From the NCBI RefSeq assembly GCF_019511605.1, contig NZ_JAEUAV010000014.1, positions 62,001 through 126,000 of the forward strand: 64,000 nucleotides of DNA, written 5' to 3'. Made by a program: the position numbers and the translations under genes. The DNA comes from Paraburkholderia phenoliruptrix. Lineage in GTDB: Bacteria > Pseudomonadota > Gammaproteobacteria > Burkholderiales > Burkholderiaceae. Under the pieces are notes generated by a model that saw nothing but the letters and a program-made list of their open reading frames with translations, had not been told where the DNA came from and searched no databases. Within the stretch, counting starts at the first letter, position 1, and each line of letters opens with the position of its first letter. Shown here in pieces: positions 1-9,017 of this stretch.

Positions 1-293
1 GCGTCTTCAATGAAACGCTCGAGCGGCGGCGGCATGTCCGACATTTCGGGCGGCACCTCGGGGCTCGTCGGGTCCACGAGTTTCACGCGCGACGGCAGCG
101 GCTGGTCCGGATTGCGGGCCACGTGCTGGCGCACCGCATCGACGAGAAAAGTCGCTTCCTCGACGGCGTAGCGGGTTTGCAACTGGCTGCGCTCCAGACG
201 CATGAGCGCATACCACGCGAAATGCGACAGCAGCAGCACCGCGACGACCAGCAACGCCAGCCGCCCAAACAGTGAATCAATGGGCCGGCGCAT
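1..293 (-). CDS. Sensor histidine kinase, N-terminal part (cut by window edge)
   Basis: Only the first 97 or so residues lie in the window. The protein starts MRRPIDSLFGRL, has one hydrophobic membrane segment at about residues 9-28 (LALLVVAVLLLSHFAWYAL), then a charged region with two clustered proline stretches, as expected of the periplasmic sensor loop of an EnvZ-type kinase. The HAMP, HisKA and ATPase parts would lie before base 1. The start codon sits inside the last codons of the response regulator upstream (17 bp overlap), so the two are translationally coupled. The role, phosphorylating the regulator in response to an envelope signal, is inferred from this pairing; the signal is unknown. 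Confidence 0.75.
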   Translation of the reverse strand, partial: MRRPIDSLFGRLALLVVAVLLLSHFAWYALMRLERSQLQTRYAVEEATFLVDAVRQHVARNPDQPLPSRVKLVDPTSPEVPPEMSDMPPPLERFIED

Positions 294-1002
294 GCTGTTC
301 GCCGTCGGGCACGAACACGTAGCCCCGCCCGCGCACTGTCTGAATGAAGCGCGGCGTGGACGGATCCGTTTCGAGAATGCGGCGCAGGCGCCATACCTGA
401 ACGTCGATGCCGCGGTCGGTGCCGTCGTATTCGGGACCGTGCAGCAGCTCGAGCAGACGCTCGCGCGTCAGCGTGCGCATAGGGTGATTGACGAAAATCT
501 TGAGCAGCGCGAACTCGCTGCCTGACAGCGTGAGCGGTTTGTCTTCCAGATGCAGCGTGCGCGACTGGAAGTCCAGCGTGAAGCGGCCAAAGCTGAACGG
601 CTCGCGCTGCTCGGGCGCGGCCGCCGAGGGCAGCGTGCGGCGCCGGCGCAGCACCGCCTGCACGCGCGCGAGCAGCTCGCGCGGGTTGAACGGTTTGCCG
701 AGGTAGTCGTCCGCGCCCAGTTCGAGACCGACGATGCGGTCGACGTCGTCCGCGCGCGCGGTCAGCATGATGACGGGGATATCGTCGCCCGACGCGCGCA
801 GCTTGCGCAATGCGGTGAGCCCGTCCACGCCCGGCATCATCAGATCGAGCACGATCAGATCGGGACGCTCGCGCTCCAGCCTGCGCTCGAGCGAGCCCGC
901 GTCGTGCAGCACCGAAACCTCGATACCCTGGCGGGCCAGATAGTCGCGCAGCAGATCGCGCAATTCGACGTCGTCGTCGACAACAAGTATTTGAGTAGCC
1001 AT
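277..1002 (-). CDS. OmpR-family response regulator
   Basis: A 241-aa two-domain regulator. The receiver domain (about 1-120) has the acidic pocket D9-D10-D11, the phospho-acceptor D53 in LIVLDLMMPG, T/A switch region MLTARAD and the conserved K of GKPFNPREL. The C-terminal winged helix (about 140-235) ends in the typical RGRGYVFVPDG. The match to E. coli OmpR through RIVGLELGADDY and YVFVPDG is strong, so this is closer to OmpR than to PhoB or KdpE. It overlaps the kinase gene by 17 bp and is divergent from a Spy/CpxP-like gene. GTAAC direct repeats in the shared upstream region suggest autoregulation. Confidence 0.9.
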   Translation of the reverse strand: MATQILVVDDDVELRDLLRDYLARQGIEVSVLHDAGSLERRLERERPDLIVLDLMMPGVDGLTALRKLRASGDDIPVIMLTARADDVDRIVGLELGADDYLGKPFNPRELLARVQAVLRRRRTLPSAAAPEQREPFSFGRFTLDFQSRTLHLEDKPLTLSGSEFALLKIFVNHPMRTLTRERLLELLHGPEYDGTDRGIDVQVWRLRRILETDPSTPRFIQTVRGRGYVFVPDGEQHAPAH

Positions 1003-1057
1003 GAATGAAGTTTAACGCGCGGCACGGGCCGTTTTCGATTTCAAGCCGGCCTCAAGG

Positions 1058-1122
1058 GTTACTGGGTGTTACGGTGAAAGCTGCGCGTAATGGGCCGTAA
1101 TAGCGGCGCGAGGCCGCGTAAC
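1058..1122. promoter_or_regulatory. Phased GTAAC/GTAAT direct repeats, candidate response-regulator box
   Basis: On the minus strand GTAAC occurs at 1072-1068 and again at 1062-1058, exactly 10 bp apart. On the plus strand GTAAT occurs at 1087-1091 and 1097-1101, again 10 bp apart, and GTAAC at 1118-1122, two helical turns further. The outer copies also form a perfect inverted repeat (GTGTTACG at 1066-1073, CGTAACAC at 1117-1124). OmpR and CpxR bind direct repeats with one-turn spacing, so these are candidate sites serving both divergent genes. Binding itself is inference. Confidence 0.5.
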
Positions 1123-1220
1123 ACAGGGACCGGCGCAGTTCTCTACGCTGTGTCTTACCGAATGCAGGCCGCCGTTTGGATCGGATGCATCGTCGGCTAT
1201 TCCATTACAAGGAGCCTTAT

Positions 1221-1763
1221 ATGTCCACCAGAAAAATCTCGCGCGCCCTCGCCGTTGCCGCTACCGCTCTCGCCATTGGCGCGGGCGCGGCCTATGCCGC
1301 CCAACCCGCTCACGAGGGCCCGGGCGGCCCGGGCGGCCCCGGCGGTTGGCATGGCCATTTCATGAAGGAGCTCACGCAACTGCACGACCAGTTGAAGCTG
1401 AACGCGGATCAGGAAAAGCAGTGGCAAGCCGCGCTCGACACGATGAAGCAGGGCCATGAAGCCATGCGCGCCAATCACGAGCAGATGAAAAACCAGTTCA
1501 AGGCCGCGCAGCAGCAGCCGATTCTGGATCTGAACGCGATGGCCGCCGCTCATCAGCAGATCGAACAGAAAGACGCGCAGTTGCGTCAGCAAACCACGGA
1601 CGCCTGGCTCAAGTTCTATAACGGCCTGAACGACCAGCAGAAGACGACCGTCAGCACCGCGCTCAAGCAGCGCTTTGCAAAGATGGAGTCGCGTCACGAG
1701 AAGATGCGCGAGCGCTGGCAGCAACATCATGGCGCGGCGCCGGCACCTGCCGCGAGTCAGTGA
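1221..1763 (+). CDS. Spy/CpxP-like periplasmic protein (LTXXQ family)
   Basis: A 180-aa exported protein. Residues 1-24 form a signal peptide ending in AAYA. It is followed by a Gly/Pro/His segment (GPGGPGGPGGWHGHF) and then a helical, Gln-rich body with two LTXXQ-like motifs, LKLNADQEKQW and LNDQQKTTV, the signature of Spy/CpxP proteins. Such proteins act as periplasmic chaperones or metal/stress sensors under envelope-stress two-component systems. Start ATG at 1221 has AAGGAG 7 bp upstream; a longer in-frame start at 1176 lacks a good site. Divergence from an OmpR-type regulator with repeated GTAA boxes between them suggests it is a target. The His/Gly patch could bind metal, which is inference. 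Confidence 0.85.
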   Translation: MSTRKISRALAVAATALAIGAGAAYAAQPAHEGPGGPGGPGGWHGHFMKELTQLHDQLKLNADQEKQWQAALDTMKQGHEAMRANHEQMKNQFKAAQQQPILDLNAMAAAHQQIEQKDAQLRQQTTDAWLKFYNGLNDQQKTTVSTALKQRFAKMESRHEKMRERWQQHHGAAPAPAASQ

Positions 1764-1880
1764 GCGGAAAGGCGGGGTGCGCTGACGGGCGCTGACACTT
1801 GCTGAAAGTGGCGGCGCGCTGCATGCTCCGCCGCCTGCCTTGGTCCAGCGCGGCTGGCATCGCTTGCCTTCGCAAAACAG

Positions 1881-1914
1881 AAACGCCACGGAGAGGCCTC
1901 CGTGGCGTTTTTTA
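1881..1914 (+). terminator. Rho-independent terminator after the Spy-like gene
   Basis: A perfect stem AACGCCACGGAG / CTCCGTGGCGTT around loop AGGC is followed by TTTTTATT. The opposite flank is A-rich, so it may also stop transcripts from the convergent pirin gene. Confidence 0.9.
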
Positions 1915-1950
1915 TTGGGCCGCTTGTGGCTCCGCTCTTCCGCCTGTCGG

Positions 1951-2018
1951 TCAAGCGGCGGGGAAAGTGGTGGGTTAAGCGGCGGGTTAAGCGGCGAGTC
2001 AAGCGGCGGGTTAAACGG
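1951..2018. repeat. Degenerate 12-bp tandem repeat
   Basis: Five units and a partial sixth of consensus TTAAGCGGCGGG, starting at 1951, 1963, 1975, 1987, 1999 and 2011. Units differ at one to four bases (for example GAAAGTGGTGGG in the second). The array lies between two convergent genes, in the otherwise empty stretch 1764-2086. It is not part of a recognisable coding region. Confidence 0.85.
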
Positions 2019-2086
2019 TTTAAGCACCCGCTCGCACTGGTTGCACGCTCAACCATTTCCGGTCGAGCGATGCAACGCGCGCCAGG

Positions 2087-2797
2087 TCACCCGTTCAATC
2101 GTCCGAGGTCGAACAGCAGCACTTCCGCCTGCTCGCCCTTTTCGAGCGTCACCGTGTCGGTATCGCTGAGCTTGGCTGCGTCGCCGGCTTGCAGCGCCTC
2201 GCCGTTGACCGTCAGCGAGCCGCGCGCCACGTGCACGTAGACGAGCCGCCCTTGCGGCACCGCGAAGCTGGCCGTCTCCGCGCCGTCGATGAGCGCGGCA
2301 TAGATCGACGCGTCGGCATGAATCGTCACCGAACCGTCGCGGCCGTCGGGCGACGCGACCACGCGCAGGCGGCCACGCTTTTCGGCGGCGTCGAAGCGCT
2401 TTTCCTCGTAGCCCGGCTGATCGCCGGCGCGTTGCGGAATCACCCAGATCTGCAAGAGATGCGCTTCTTCGTCCTGCGACGCGTTGAACTCGCTGTGCAT
2501 CACGCCCGTGCCGGCGCTCATGCGCTGCACGTCGCCAGGACGGATCGTCGAGCCGTTGCCCATGCTGTCGCGATGCGCGAGCGCGCCTTCGAGCACATAG
2601 GTAACGATCTCCATGTCGCGGTGCCCGTGCGTGCCGAATCCTTGGCCGCCCGCGATGCGGTCTTCGTTGATCACCCGCAGCGGCCCGAAATGAACGTGCT
2701 CGGGGTCGCGATAGTCGGCAAACGAAAAGCTGTGATACGAGTCGAGCCAGCCGTGGTTGGCATGGCCCCGTTCTGCGGAGCGGCGAATTTCGATCAT
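2087..2797 (-). CDS. Pirin family protein (YhhW-like)
   Basis: A 236-aa bicupin. The N-terminal cupin carries the metal-binding motif set FGTHGHRDMEI and E in VMHSEFN, as in pirins and quercetin 2,3-dioxygenase YhhW; pirin N- and C-terminal domains are both present at normal length. The biological substrate of bacterial pirins is usually not known; some open quercetin, others bind pyruvate dehydrogenase. Start ATG at 2797 is chosen because GGGAG lies upstream and homology begins there (MIEIRRSAERG), although the frame stays open to 3259. It is a single gene with a 516-bp empty stretch upstream. Confidence 0.88.
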   Translation of the reverse strand: MIEIRRSAERGHANHGWLDSYHSFSFADYRDPEHVHFGPLRVINEDRIAGGQGFGTHGHRDMEIVTYVLEGALAHRDSMGNGSTIRPGDVQRMSAGTGVMHSEFNASQDEEAHLLQIWVIPQRAGDQPGYEEKRFDAAEKRGRLRVVASPDGRDGSVTIHADASIYAALIDGAETASFAVPQGRLVYVHVARGSLTVNGEALQAGDAAKLSDTDTVTLEKGEQAEVLLFDLGRLNG

Positions 2798-3313
2798 GAC
2801 GTACTCCCGGTGAAATTGGCGATGGCGAGAATGTATGGGCTTGCCGCCTCGCGGACAATCGGGCGCCAGTGCACCGGATCGTTTCGCAAATCCGGGTAAT
2901 CGGACTGGATTGCAGCGTTCCGCGTTAGAGCCCGTGAGCCCGCATGCGCCCACACGAACCCGCATGAGCCCTCGGCACGCCATACCCGTCGCCGTGACTT
3001 CCACGCCACTCCTCGACCCAAGCCGCAGCGCACGGCCTTGCAGCGATGCGCCCGCATGCGTCGCGCCCACGCAACGCGCTTGCCGCGGCGCGGGACAGCA
3101 CCGGCGTCGCGCACTGGCGCACGTTCCCTGTTCGGGTAAAATACCGCGCTTTTCACCGCACATGGTGGCGCAAAGCGCGCCGGCACGGCCGGACGCGACG
3201 CGGCAAACCGCGAGGGCGCCGCAATTTTGACCGCCTAGAATAGCGACGGCCGGCCACAAGCCAGGCTTCGTCGGGATCGGACACCGAGACGATCAGTTTG
3301 ACCCAGGAGAAAC
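2798..3313. other. Intergenic region, pirin to amino acid ABC transporter
   Basis: I see no gene here. The only notable element is TAAAAT at 3137-3142, a plausible -10 for the downstream transporter operon, with CTGGCG at 3114-3119 as a weak -35 at 17 bp spacing. That would give a leader of about 165 nt with no riboswitch I recognise. Confidence 0.4.
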
Positions 3314-4090
3314 ATGAAGAAGCTCGCACTGTGCGTAGCGCTCGCCGTCATGGCCACCGGCGCCATGGCAAAAGAATGGAAAACCGTACGCATCGGGGTT
3401 GACGCCAGTTATCCGCCGTTCGAATCGAAGGCGGCCAACGGCCAGGTAGTCGGGTTCGACGTCGATCTGACCAAGGCGCTGTGCGCACGAATGAACGTCA
3501 AGTGCGTATGGGTGGAGCAGGATTTCGACGGCATCATCCCCGCACTGAAGGGCAAGAAGTTCGACGCGATCGTGTCGTCGTTGACTGTTACGGACAAGCG
3601 CCGCGAGCAGATCGACTTTTCGGACAAGCTGTTCGACGCTCCCGCCCGCATGATTGCGAAAGCCGGCTCGCCGCTCTTGCCCACCGCTGAATCGCTGAAA
3701 GGCAAGCGCGTCGGCGTCGAACAGGGCACGACCCAGGAAGCGTACGCCAAGGCGTACTGGGAGCCGAAGGGCGTGACGGTGGTGCCCTATCAGAACCAGG
3801 ATCAGGTCTACGCCGACCTCACCTCCGGCCGGCTCGACGCCGCGCTGCAAGACGAGATCCAGGCCGACGCCGGGTTTCTGAAAACGCCGCGCGGCAAGGG
3901 CTTCGCGTGGGCCGGCCCGGAAGTGAAAGACGCGAAAACCATCGGCGAAGGCACGGCCATCGGTCTGCGCAAGGAAGATGCCGACCTGAAGACGATGTTC
4001 AACAAGGCGCTCGCGCAGGTTCATCAGGACGGCACGTTCAGGAAGCTCGAAAAGCAGTACTTCGACTTCGAGATCTACCCGGGACACTGA
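3314..4090 (+). CDS. Basic amino acid ABC transporter substrate-binding protein (HisJ/ArgT-like)
   Basis: A 258-aa periplasmic binding protein of the Lys/Arg/Orn/His class (SBP_bac_3). Residues 1-19 are a signal peptide ending AMA. The mature part has the family hallmarks VRIGVDASYPPFESK, VVGFDVDLTKALC, and DAIVSSLTVTDKRREQIDFSD. SD sequence AGGAG lies just before the start. It heads an operon with two permeases and an ATPase. A 305-bp gap with an imperfect hairpin separates it from the permeases, a common way to make more binding protein than channel. Ligand choice between Arg, Lys, Orn and His cannot be settled from sequence alone. Confidence 0.9.
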   Translation: MKKLALCVALAVMATGAMAKEWKTVRIGVDASYPPFESKAANGQVVGFDVDLTKALCARMNVKCVWVEQDFDGIIPALKGKKFDAIVSSLTVTDKRREQIDFSDKLFDAPARMIAKAGSPLLPTAESLKGKRVGVEQGTTQEAYAKAYWEPKGVTVVPYQNQDQVYADLTSGRLDAALQDEIQADAGFLKTPRGKGFAWAGPEVKDAKTIGEGTAIGLRKEDADLKTMFNKALAQVHQDGTFRKLEKQYFDFEIYPGH

Positions 4091-4395
4091 GCGCACGACG
4101 GGCCCGCCCGAAACGGCCGCCCGCTTCGGGAGCCCAGCCGGGCTTCCCTCATGCAGCAAGAGGAGACTCGGGGCTCGCCCGCATGGGCGCGCCCGGGGCT
4201 TCGTAATACAGTCGGTCTGGTTTCAAAGAGAGTCGAAAAGCGCGCTGCAAGGCCGGCAACGGCCATGCAGTCATGATTTGCACAGCGGTGCGCTGTGCGC
4301 CGCGAAGCGCGGCGGGCCATGCCCGCGGTGGTACGCGGCGCCGGTCCGGCCGCGTCTTTCGCGGTGTGTCGCAAACGCATCGTCAAGGACCCCCT
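4091..4395 (+). other. Gap between binding-protein and permease genes, with an imperfect hairpin
   Basis: No gene is visible. At 4128-4148 GGGAGCCC can pair with GGGCTTCCC around a short loop, a possible partial terminator or mRNA-stabilising stem after the binding-protein gene. There is no U-tract, so complete termination is unlikely. Confidence 0.4.
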
Positions 4396-5085
4396 ATGTT
4401 CCTTCAAGGCTACGGCCCGCTGCTTCTCAACGGCACCTGGCAAACCGTCAAGCTGGCGGTTCTGTCACTGGCGCTCGCTTTCTTGCTGGGCCTTCTTGGC
4501 GCGGCGGCGAAACTGTCGAAGAACCGTCTTTCGTACGGCGCCGGCACCGTCTACACGACGCTCGTGCGCGGCGTGCCCGACCTCGTGCTGATGCTGCTGC
4601 TCTTCTACAGCATTCAGATCTGGCTCAACAATCTGACCGACATGCTCGGCTGGGAGCAGATCGACATCGACCCGTTCGTGGCCGGCGTCGCGGTGCTCGG
4701 CTTCATCTACGGCGCGTATTTCACCGAGACGTTCCGCGGCGCGTTTCTCGCGGTGCCGCGCGGCCAGCTCGAAGCCGGCGCGGCCTACGGCATGACGAGC
4801 TGGCAGGTGTTCTCCCGCATCATGTTCCCGCAGATGATGCGCTTCGCGCTGCCCGGCATCGGCAACAACTGGCAGGTCATGGTGAAGGCCACGGCGCTGG
4901 TGTCGATCATCGGTCTCGCGGACGTGGTCAAGGCTTCGCAGGACGCGGGCAAAGGCACCTTGCGGTTCTTCTTCTTTACCCTGCTTGCGGGGGCCATCTA
5001 TCTCGCCATCACCACAGTGTCCAACTTCGTGCTGATGTACCTCGAAAAGCGTTACTCGACCGGCGTGCGAAAGGCGGATCTATGA
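4396..5085 (+). CDS. Basic amino acid ABC transporter permease (HisQ-like)
   Basis: A 229-aa inner-membrane subunit with about five transmembrane segments. It has the ABC permease EAA loop EAGAAYGMTSWQVFSRIMFP, which docks on the ATPase, and the His/Glu/Gln/Arg-opine subfamily start LLNGTWQTVKLAVLSL. Start ATG at 4396 fits the usual HisQ length; an AAGGAC element precedes it. Its stop overlaps the start of the next permease (ATGA at 5082-5085), showing coupled translation of the two halves of the channel. Confidence 0.9.
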   Translation: MFLQGYGPLLLNGTWQTVKLAVLSLALAFLLGLLGAAAKLSKNRLSYGAGTVYTTLVRGVPDLVLMLLLFYSIQIWLNNLTDMLGWEQIDIDPFVAGVAVLGFIYGAYFTETFRGAFLAVPRGQLEAGAAYGMTSWQVFSRIMFPQMMRFALPGIGNNWQVMVKATALVSIIGLADVVKASQDAGKGTLRFFFFTLLAGAIYLAITTVSNFVLMYLEKRYSTGVRKADL

Positions 5086-5795
5086 TCGAGATCATTCAGG
5101 AATACTGGCGCAACTATCTCTATACCGACGGCTACCGCTTCACCGGCCTCGCAATCACGCTGTGGTTGCTGGTCGTGTCGATCGGGCTCGGCTTCTGCCT
5201 GTCGATTCCGCTGGCAGTGGCGCGCGTCTCGAAGAAGAAATGGCTCGCCGGTCTCGTCTGGCTCTACACGTACATCTTTCGCGGCACGCCGCTCTATGTG
5301 CAGTTGCTGCTTTGCTACACGGGTCTGTACAGCCTCGAGATCGTGCGCAACCACGAGCTGACCAACGCGTTCTTCCGCGAAGGCATGAATTGCACGCTGC
5401 TCGCTTTCACGCTGAACACCTGCGCGTACACCACCGAAATTTTCGCGGGCGCGATCAAGGCCACGCCCTACGGCGAAATCGAAGCGGCGCGCGCGTACGG
5501 CATGTCGTCGTTCACGCTGTACCGGCGCGTGATTCTGCCTTCGGCGCTGCGCCGCGCGTTGCCGTACTACAGCAATGAAGTGATTCTGATGCTGCACGCC
5601 ACGACCGTCGCCTTCACCGCGACCGTGCCGGACATTCTCAAGATCGCGCGCGACGTCAACTCGGCAACGTACCAGTCGTTTAACGCTTTCGGCATTGCCG
5701 CCCTGCTCTATCTGTGCATTTCTTTCGCGCTCGTGTGGCTGTTTCGCCGCGCGGAGCGCCGCTGGCTCGCCTATCTGCGGCCGCAAGGCAAATAA
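5082..5795 (+). CDS. Basic amino acid ABC transporter permease (HisM-like)
   Basis: A 237-aa second permease. It begins MIEIIQEYWRNYLYTDGYRFTGLAITLWLL, typical of HisM, and carries the EAA motif EAARAYGMSSFTLYRRVILP. Five or so membrane segments are visible. It overlaps HisQ by four bases and is followed after 41 bp by the ATPase gene. Together HisQ and HisM form the heterodimeric membrane pore for the binding protein encoded upstream. Confidence 0.9.
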   Translation: MIEIIQEYWRNYLYTDGYRFTGLAITLWLLVVSIGLGFCLSIPLAVARVSKKKWLAGLVWLYTYIFRGTPLYVQLLLCYTGLYSLEIVRNHELTNAFFREGMNCTLLAFTLNTCAYTTEIFAGAIKATPYGEIEAARAYGMSSFTLYRRVILPSALRRALPYYSNEVILMLHATTVAFTATVPDILKIARDVNSATYQSFNAFGIAALLYLCISFALVWLFRRAERRWLAYLRPQGK

Positions 5796-5836
5796 CCGGC
5801 CCCGCGCCCCGCACGTAAGCACGCCCAAGGATCCTG

Positions 5837-6616
5837 ATGAACAACACGAAGCAAAAGCTTTTCGTCGACGAGCTTCATAAACAGTACGGCGACAACGAAG
5901 TCCTCAAGGGTGTTTCGCTGAAGGCGAACGCCGGCGACGTAATCAGCGTGATCGGTTCGTCCGGTTCGGGCAAGAGCACGATGCTCCGCTGCATCAACTT
6001 TCTCGAGCAGCCGAATGCCGGGCGCATCTTCGTGGATGGAGAAGAAGTGCGTACGCAACTGGCGAAGAACGGCGCGCTGCGCGTGTCGGACCCCAAGCAA
6101 CTGCAACGGGTGCGCACCAAACTCTCAATGGTGTTCCAGCACTTCAACCTGTGGTCGCACATGAACGTGCTCGAAAACATCATCGAGGCGCCGGTGAACG
6201 TGCTCGGCCTCAAGCGCAAGGAAGCTGAAGACCGCGCTCGCGAGTATCTGGAGAAAGTTGGTCTTGCACCGCGCCTCGAGAAGCAGTATCCGTCGCACCT
6301 GTCGGGCGGCCAGCAACAGCGTGTGGCGATTGCCCGCGCGCTCGCCATGCACCCTGACGTCATGCTGTTCGACGAACCCACTTCCGCACTCGACCCCGAA
6401 CTGGTCGGCGAAGTGCTCAAGGTCATGCAGACGCTGGCCGAAGAAGGCCGCACGATGATCGTCGTCACACATGAAATGGCGTTCGCCCGCAACGTGTCGA
6501 ACCACGTGATGTTCCTGCATCAAGGCCGCGTGGAAGAAGAAGGCCACCCGGACGAGGTCTTCAGGAACACGCGCAGCGAGCGGCTCAAGCAGTTCCTTTC
6601 CGGCAGCCTCAAATAG
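5837..6616 (+). CDS. Basic amino acid ABC transporter ATP-binding protein (HisP-like)
   Basis: A 259-aa ABC ATPase. Walker A is GSSGSGKST at residues 40-48, the Q-loop is [12 protein letters not shown], the signature is [15 protein letters not shown], and Walker B is [14 protein letters not shown] followed by the switch His in VVTHEMAFA. The insert [17 protein letters not shown] before the Q-loop is characteristic of HisP/ArgT-type ATPases rather than GlnQ. It is the last gene of the four-gene importer operon and is followed by a terminator. Confidence 0.93.
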   Translation: MNNTKQKLFVDELHKQYGDNEVLKGVSLKANAGDVISVIGSSGSGKSTMLRCINFLEQPNAGRIFVDGEEVRTQLAKNGALRVSDPKQLQRVRTKLSMVFQHFNLWSHMNVLENIIEAPVNVLGLKRKEAEDRAREYLEKVGLAPRLEKQYPSHLSGGQQQRVAIARALAMHPDVMLFDEPTSALDPELVGEVLKVMQTLAEEGRTMIVVTHEMAFARNVSNHVMFLHQGRVEEEGHPDEVFRNTRSERLKQFLSGSLK

Positions 6617-6691
6617 AAACATATCGCACAGCCTGGTATTTGAGATTTCCCGACGAAACTTGATTACCGGCTGTAGTCAAAGTAGTTTTAC

Positions 6692-6716
6692 AAGGCGCTT
6701 ACGAGCGCCTTTTTTA
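6692..6716 (+). terminator. Terminator of the amino acid ABC operon
   Basis: Stem AAGGCGCT / AGCGCCTT around a short TACG loop followed by TTTTTATTT, 76 bp after the ATPase stop. Confidence 0.88.
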
Positions 6717-6954
6717 TTTCGGTCAACTGCGTAATCCGCGCTTTCTGGCCGCGAAAGTCTGGTCCCACCCGCCCTCCAGCCCACGTTTTTCGCACTAGCC
6801 TGCCGCATGGCACGCGTCAATAGTGGCAATCCTTGATCTTGCCTCCCGCGATCCGTGATTCCCTTGTCGCATAAGGGTTTTCGACGTTTTGGCGAAGGCC
6901 GCAACGGGTCTTGGCGCACATCCGTATTGCAATTTGGAGACACAGGTCGGCGTC

Positions 6955-7050
6955 GGTACTAATTTCTTCTCACACTCAAGTCTATTTTTGATAAATTAGT
7001 AACCAAAGTAGCAAAACTAAGTACATTAAAAGTAGTTTGACTTCAAAGCA
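6955..7050 (+). promoter_or_regulatory. AT-rich upstream region of the porin gene
   Basis: The stretch 6955-7050 is strikingly A/T-rich against a GC-rich background and lies 180-280 bp before the porin start. It contains AAAGTAGC at about 7004 and AAAGTAGTTT at about 7029; the same AAAGTAGTTT also occurs at about 6680 upstream of the terminator. Probably the porin promoter and its upstream elements, leaving a long leader. The rest of 6617-7233 holds no gene I can support. Confidence 0.5.
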
Positions 7051-7233
7051 CAGAGGAGAACCGGTCGGCGAGGGATCGGCATGACGCAAAGAACAGCCCC
7101 AAGGCTGCACGTCAGGACAGGAGACCAATCCGCCCGCTAATCTCCCTGGTACCGATTTCTGTTCGGCGCGGCTCGCGTCCGAACACCATTCGCAGTACTG
7201 GGTTTCACTTTTTGACAGGGTATGGAGGAGAAG

Positions 7234-8355
7234 ATGAAGAAAGCTTTGCTCGCCGCTGCGCTGATGTCGGCCGGGGTCGTTGCGCATGCTCAAAGCAGCG
7301 TGACACTGTATGGCCGCCTGGATGCAGGTCTCGAATACATCAGCGGGCTGCCGAATGCCAACTATACCGGTTCAACCTCGCGCTGGCGCGCGGAAAGCGG
7401 TGACTGGGGCACGAGCCTCTGGGGTATGAAGGGCGTCGAGGACATCGGTGGCGGCAACAAGGTCCTGTTCCAGTTGGAAGGCTCGTTCAACACGATGAAC
7501 GGCCAAGGTCCTGGCGGCGGCGGTCTCTTCAATCGCTGGGCAACGGTCGGTCTGTCGAACAGCGCATACGGTACGCTGACCATGGGCCGCATGCTCTTCA
7601 TCTCGAACGGCGTGTGGGACTTCGACCCGTTCGGTCAATCGAACTGGTCGTCGGCATCGCTGGTGCGCGGCCGCAACTGGCCGCAATCGAGCAACAACAT
7701 CGCTTACCAGTCGCCGAAGTTCTACGGCTTTGACGTGTACGGCCAGTACGCGCTGTCGAACGCGACGAACTGGAACGGTAACGGCACGACGCCGCAAGGC
7801 CGTGAAGCCGGTCTGCAACTCACGTACACCTCGTCGCTGTTCCAGTTGCGCGGCATGTACGACGAAATCCGCAACAGCGGCAACGGTAACTTCACGGACC
7901 CGTTCACCGCATCGCGCGAATACACGGCTGCATTCAACGTGTTCCTGGGCCAATTCAAGATTCAGGGCGCGTACCAGGCAGTGCGTACTTCGTCGGCTGC
8001 AAGCGCGGCAGGCACCGCACCGACTTCGCTCGATCACGAATGGGGTGGTGTGACGTGGCAAGCCACGCCGGCTGCAGCGCTGATCGCCGCGGTCTATCAC
8101 GTGAACGCGAACAAGGGCGGCGGCAACGCGACGATCTACACGATCGGCGGCTCGTACAACCTGTCCAAGCGCACGCTGCTGGACATCCAGATTGCGACCG
8201 TGCGTAACAGCAAGTCGGCCAACTTCGGTCTGGACGCGAACAGCGCAGGCCCTGGCGGCAACATCACGTCGGGCGGCACGACCACGTACAACGAGAACCC
8301 GCTGCCGGGTCACAGCCAGACCGGCGTGTACGCAGGTATCCAGCACTCGTTCTAA
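7234..8355 (+). CDS. Outer-membrane porin (Gram_porin_4 family)
   Basis: A 373-aa general porin. Residues 1-19 are a signal peptide ending VVAHA. The mature chain starts QSSVTLYGRLDAGLEYI, the standard opening of neisserial/Burkholderia OmpC-like porins, contains GTLTMGRM and many alternating beta-strand segments, and ends in an aromatic Phe (YAGIQHSF), the BAM recognition signal. It should form a trimeric 16-stranded barrel for small solutes. Start 7234 is preferred over 7222 because GGAGGAG lies directly before it and the signal peptide then begins MKKALLAAAL. Monocistronic, with its own terminator. Confidence 0.93.
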   Translation: MKKALLAAALMSAGVVAHAQSSVTLYGRLDAGLEYISGLPNANYTGSTSRWRAESGDWGTSLWGMKGVEDIGGGNKVLFQLEGSFNTMNGQGPGGGGLFNRWATVGLSNSAYGTLTMGRMLFISNGVWDFDPFGQSNWSSASLVRGRNWPQSSNNIAYQSPKFYGFDVYGQYALSNATNWNGNGTTPQGREAGLQLTYTSSLFQLRGMYDEIRNSGNGNFTDPFTASREYTAAFNVFLGQFKIQGAYQAVRTSSAASAAGTAPTSLDHEWGGVTWQATPAAALIAAVYHVNANKGGGNATIYTIGGSYNLSKRTLLDIQIATVRNSKSANFGLDANSAGPGGNITSGGTTTYNENPLPGHSQTGVYAGIQHSF

Positions 8356-8442
8356 TCGAACGGTGTTCCTCGAAGGCATGGCCTTCGGGGTCTAGAATTT
8401 CTCCGAGAGAATCTTTTTCACGCTGCTGCGAGAGGCGCGTAT

Positions 8443-8477
8443 CGGTGCGATGTCCGAAAGGGTATCGCACCGTTTTT
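8443..8477 (+). terminator. Terminator of the porin gene
   Basis: Stem CGGTGCGAT / ATCGCACCG with loop GTCCGAAAGGGT, followed by TTTTTTATTGG. Confidence 0.9.
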
Positions 8478-8563
8478 TATTGGCGTGCGAACTTCTGCGA
8501 ATTCGCGCTGAAGCGCCTGGCGTTCGAGTCACGCGCGGCGCACCGCTTCGGTGCGCGAGCGGC

Positions 8564-8956
<393 letters not shown>

Positions 8957-9017
8957 CTACGCCGCGCCGGATGCCTTGCGGCACTCCGGCGCGCTTTGGG
9001 CAGCGCACCGTGCTGGT

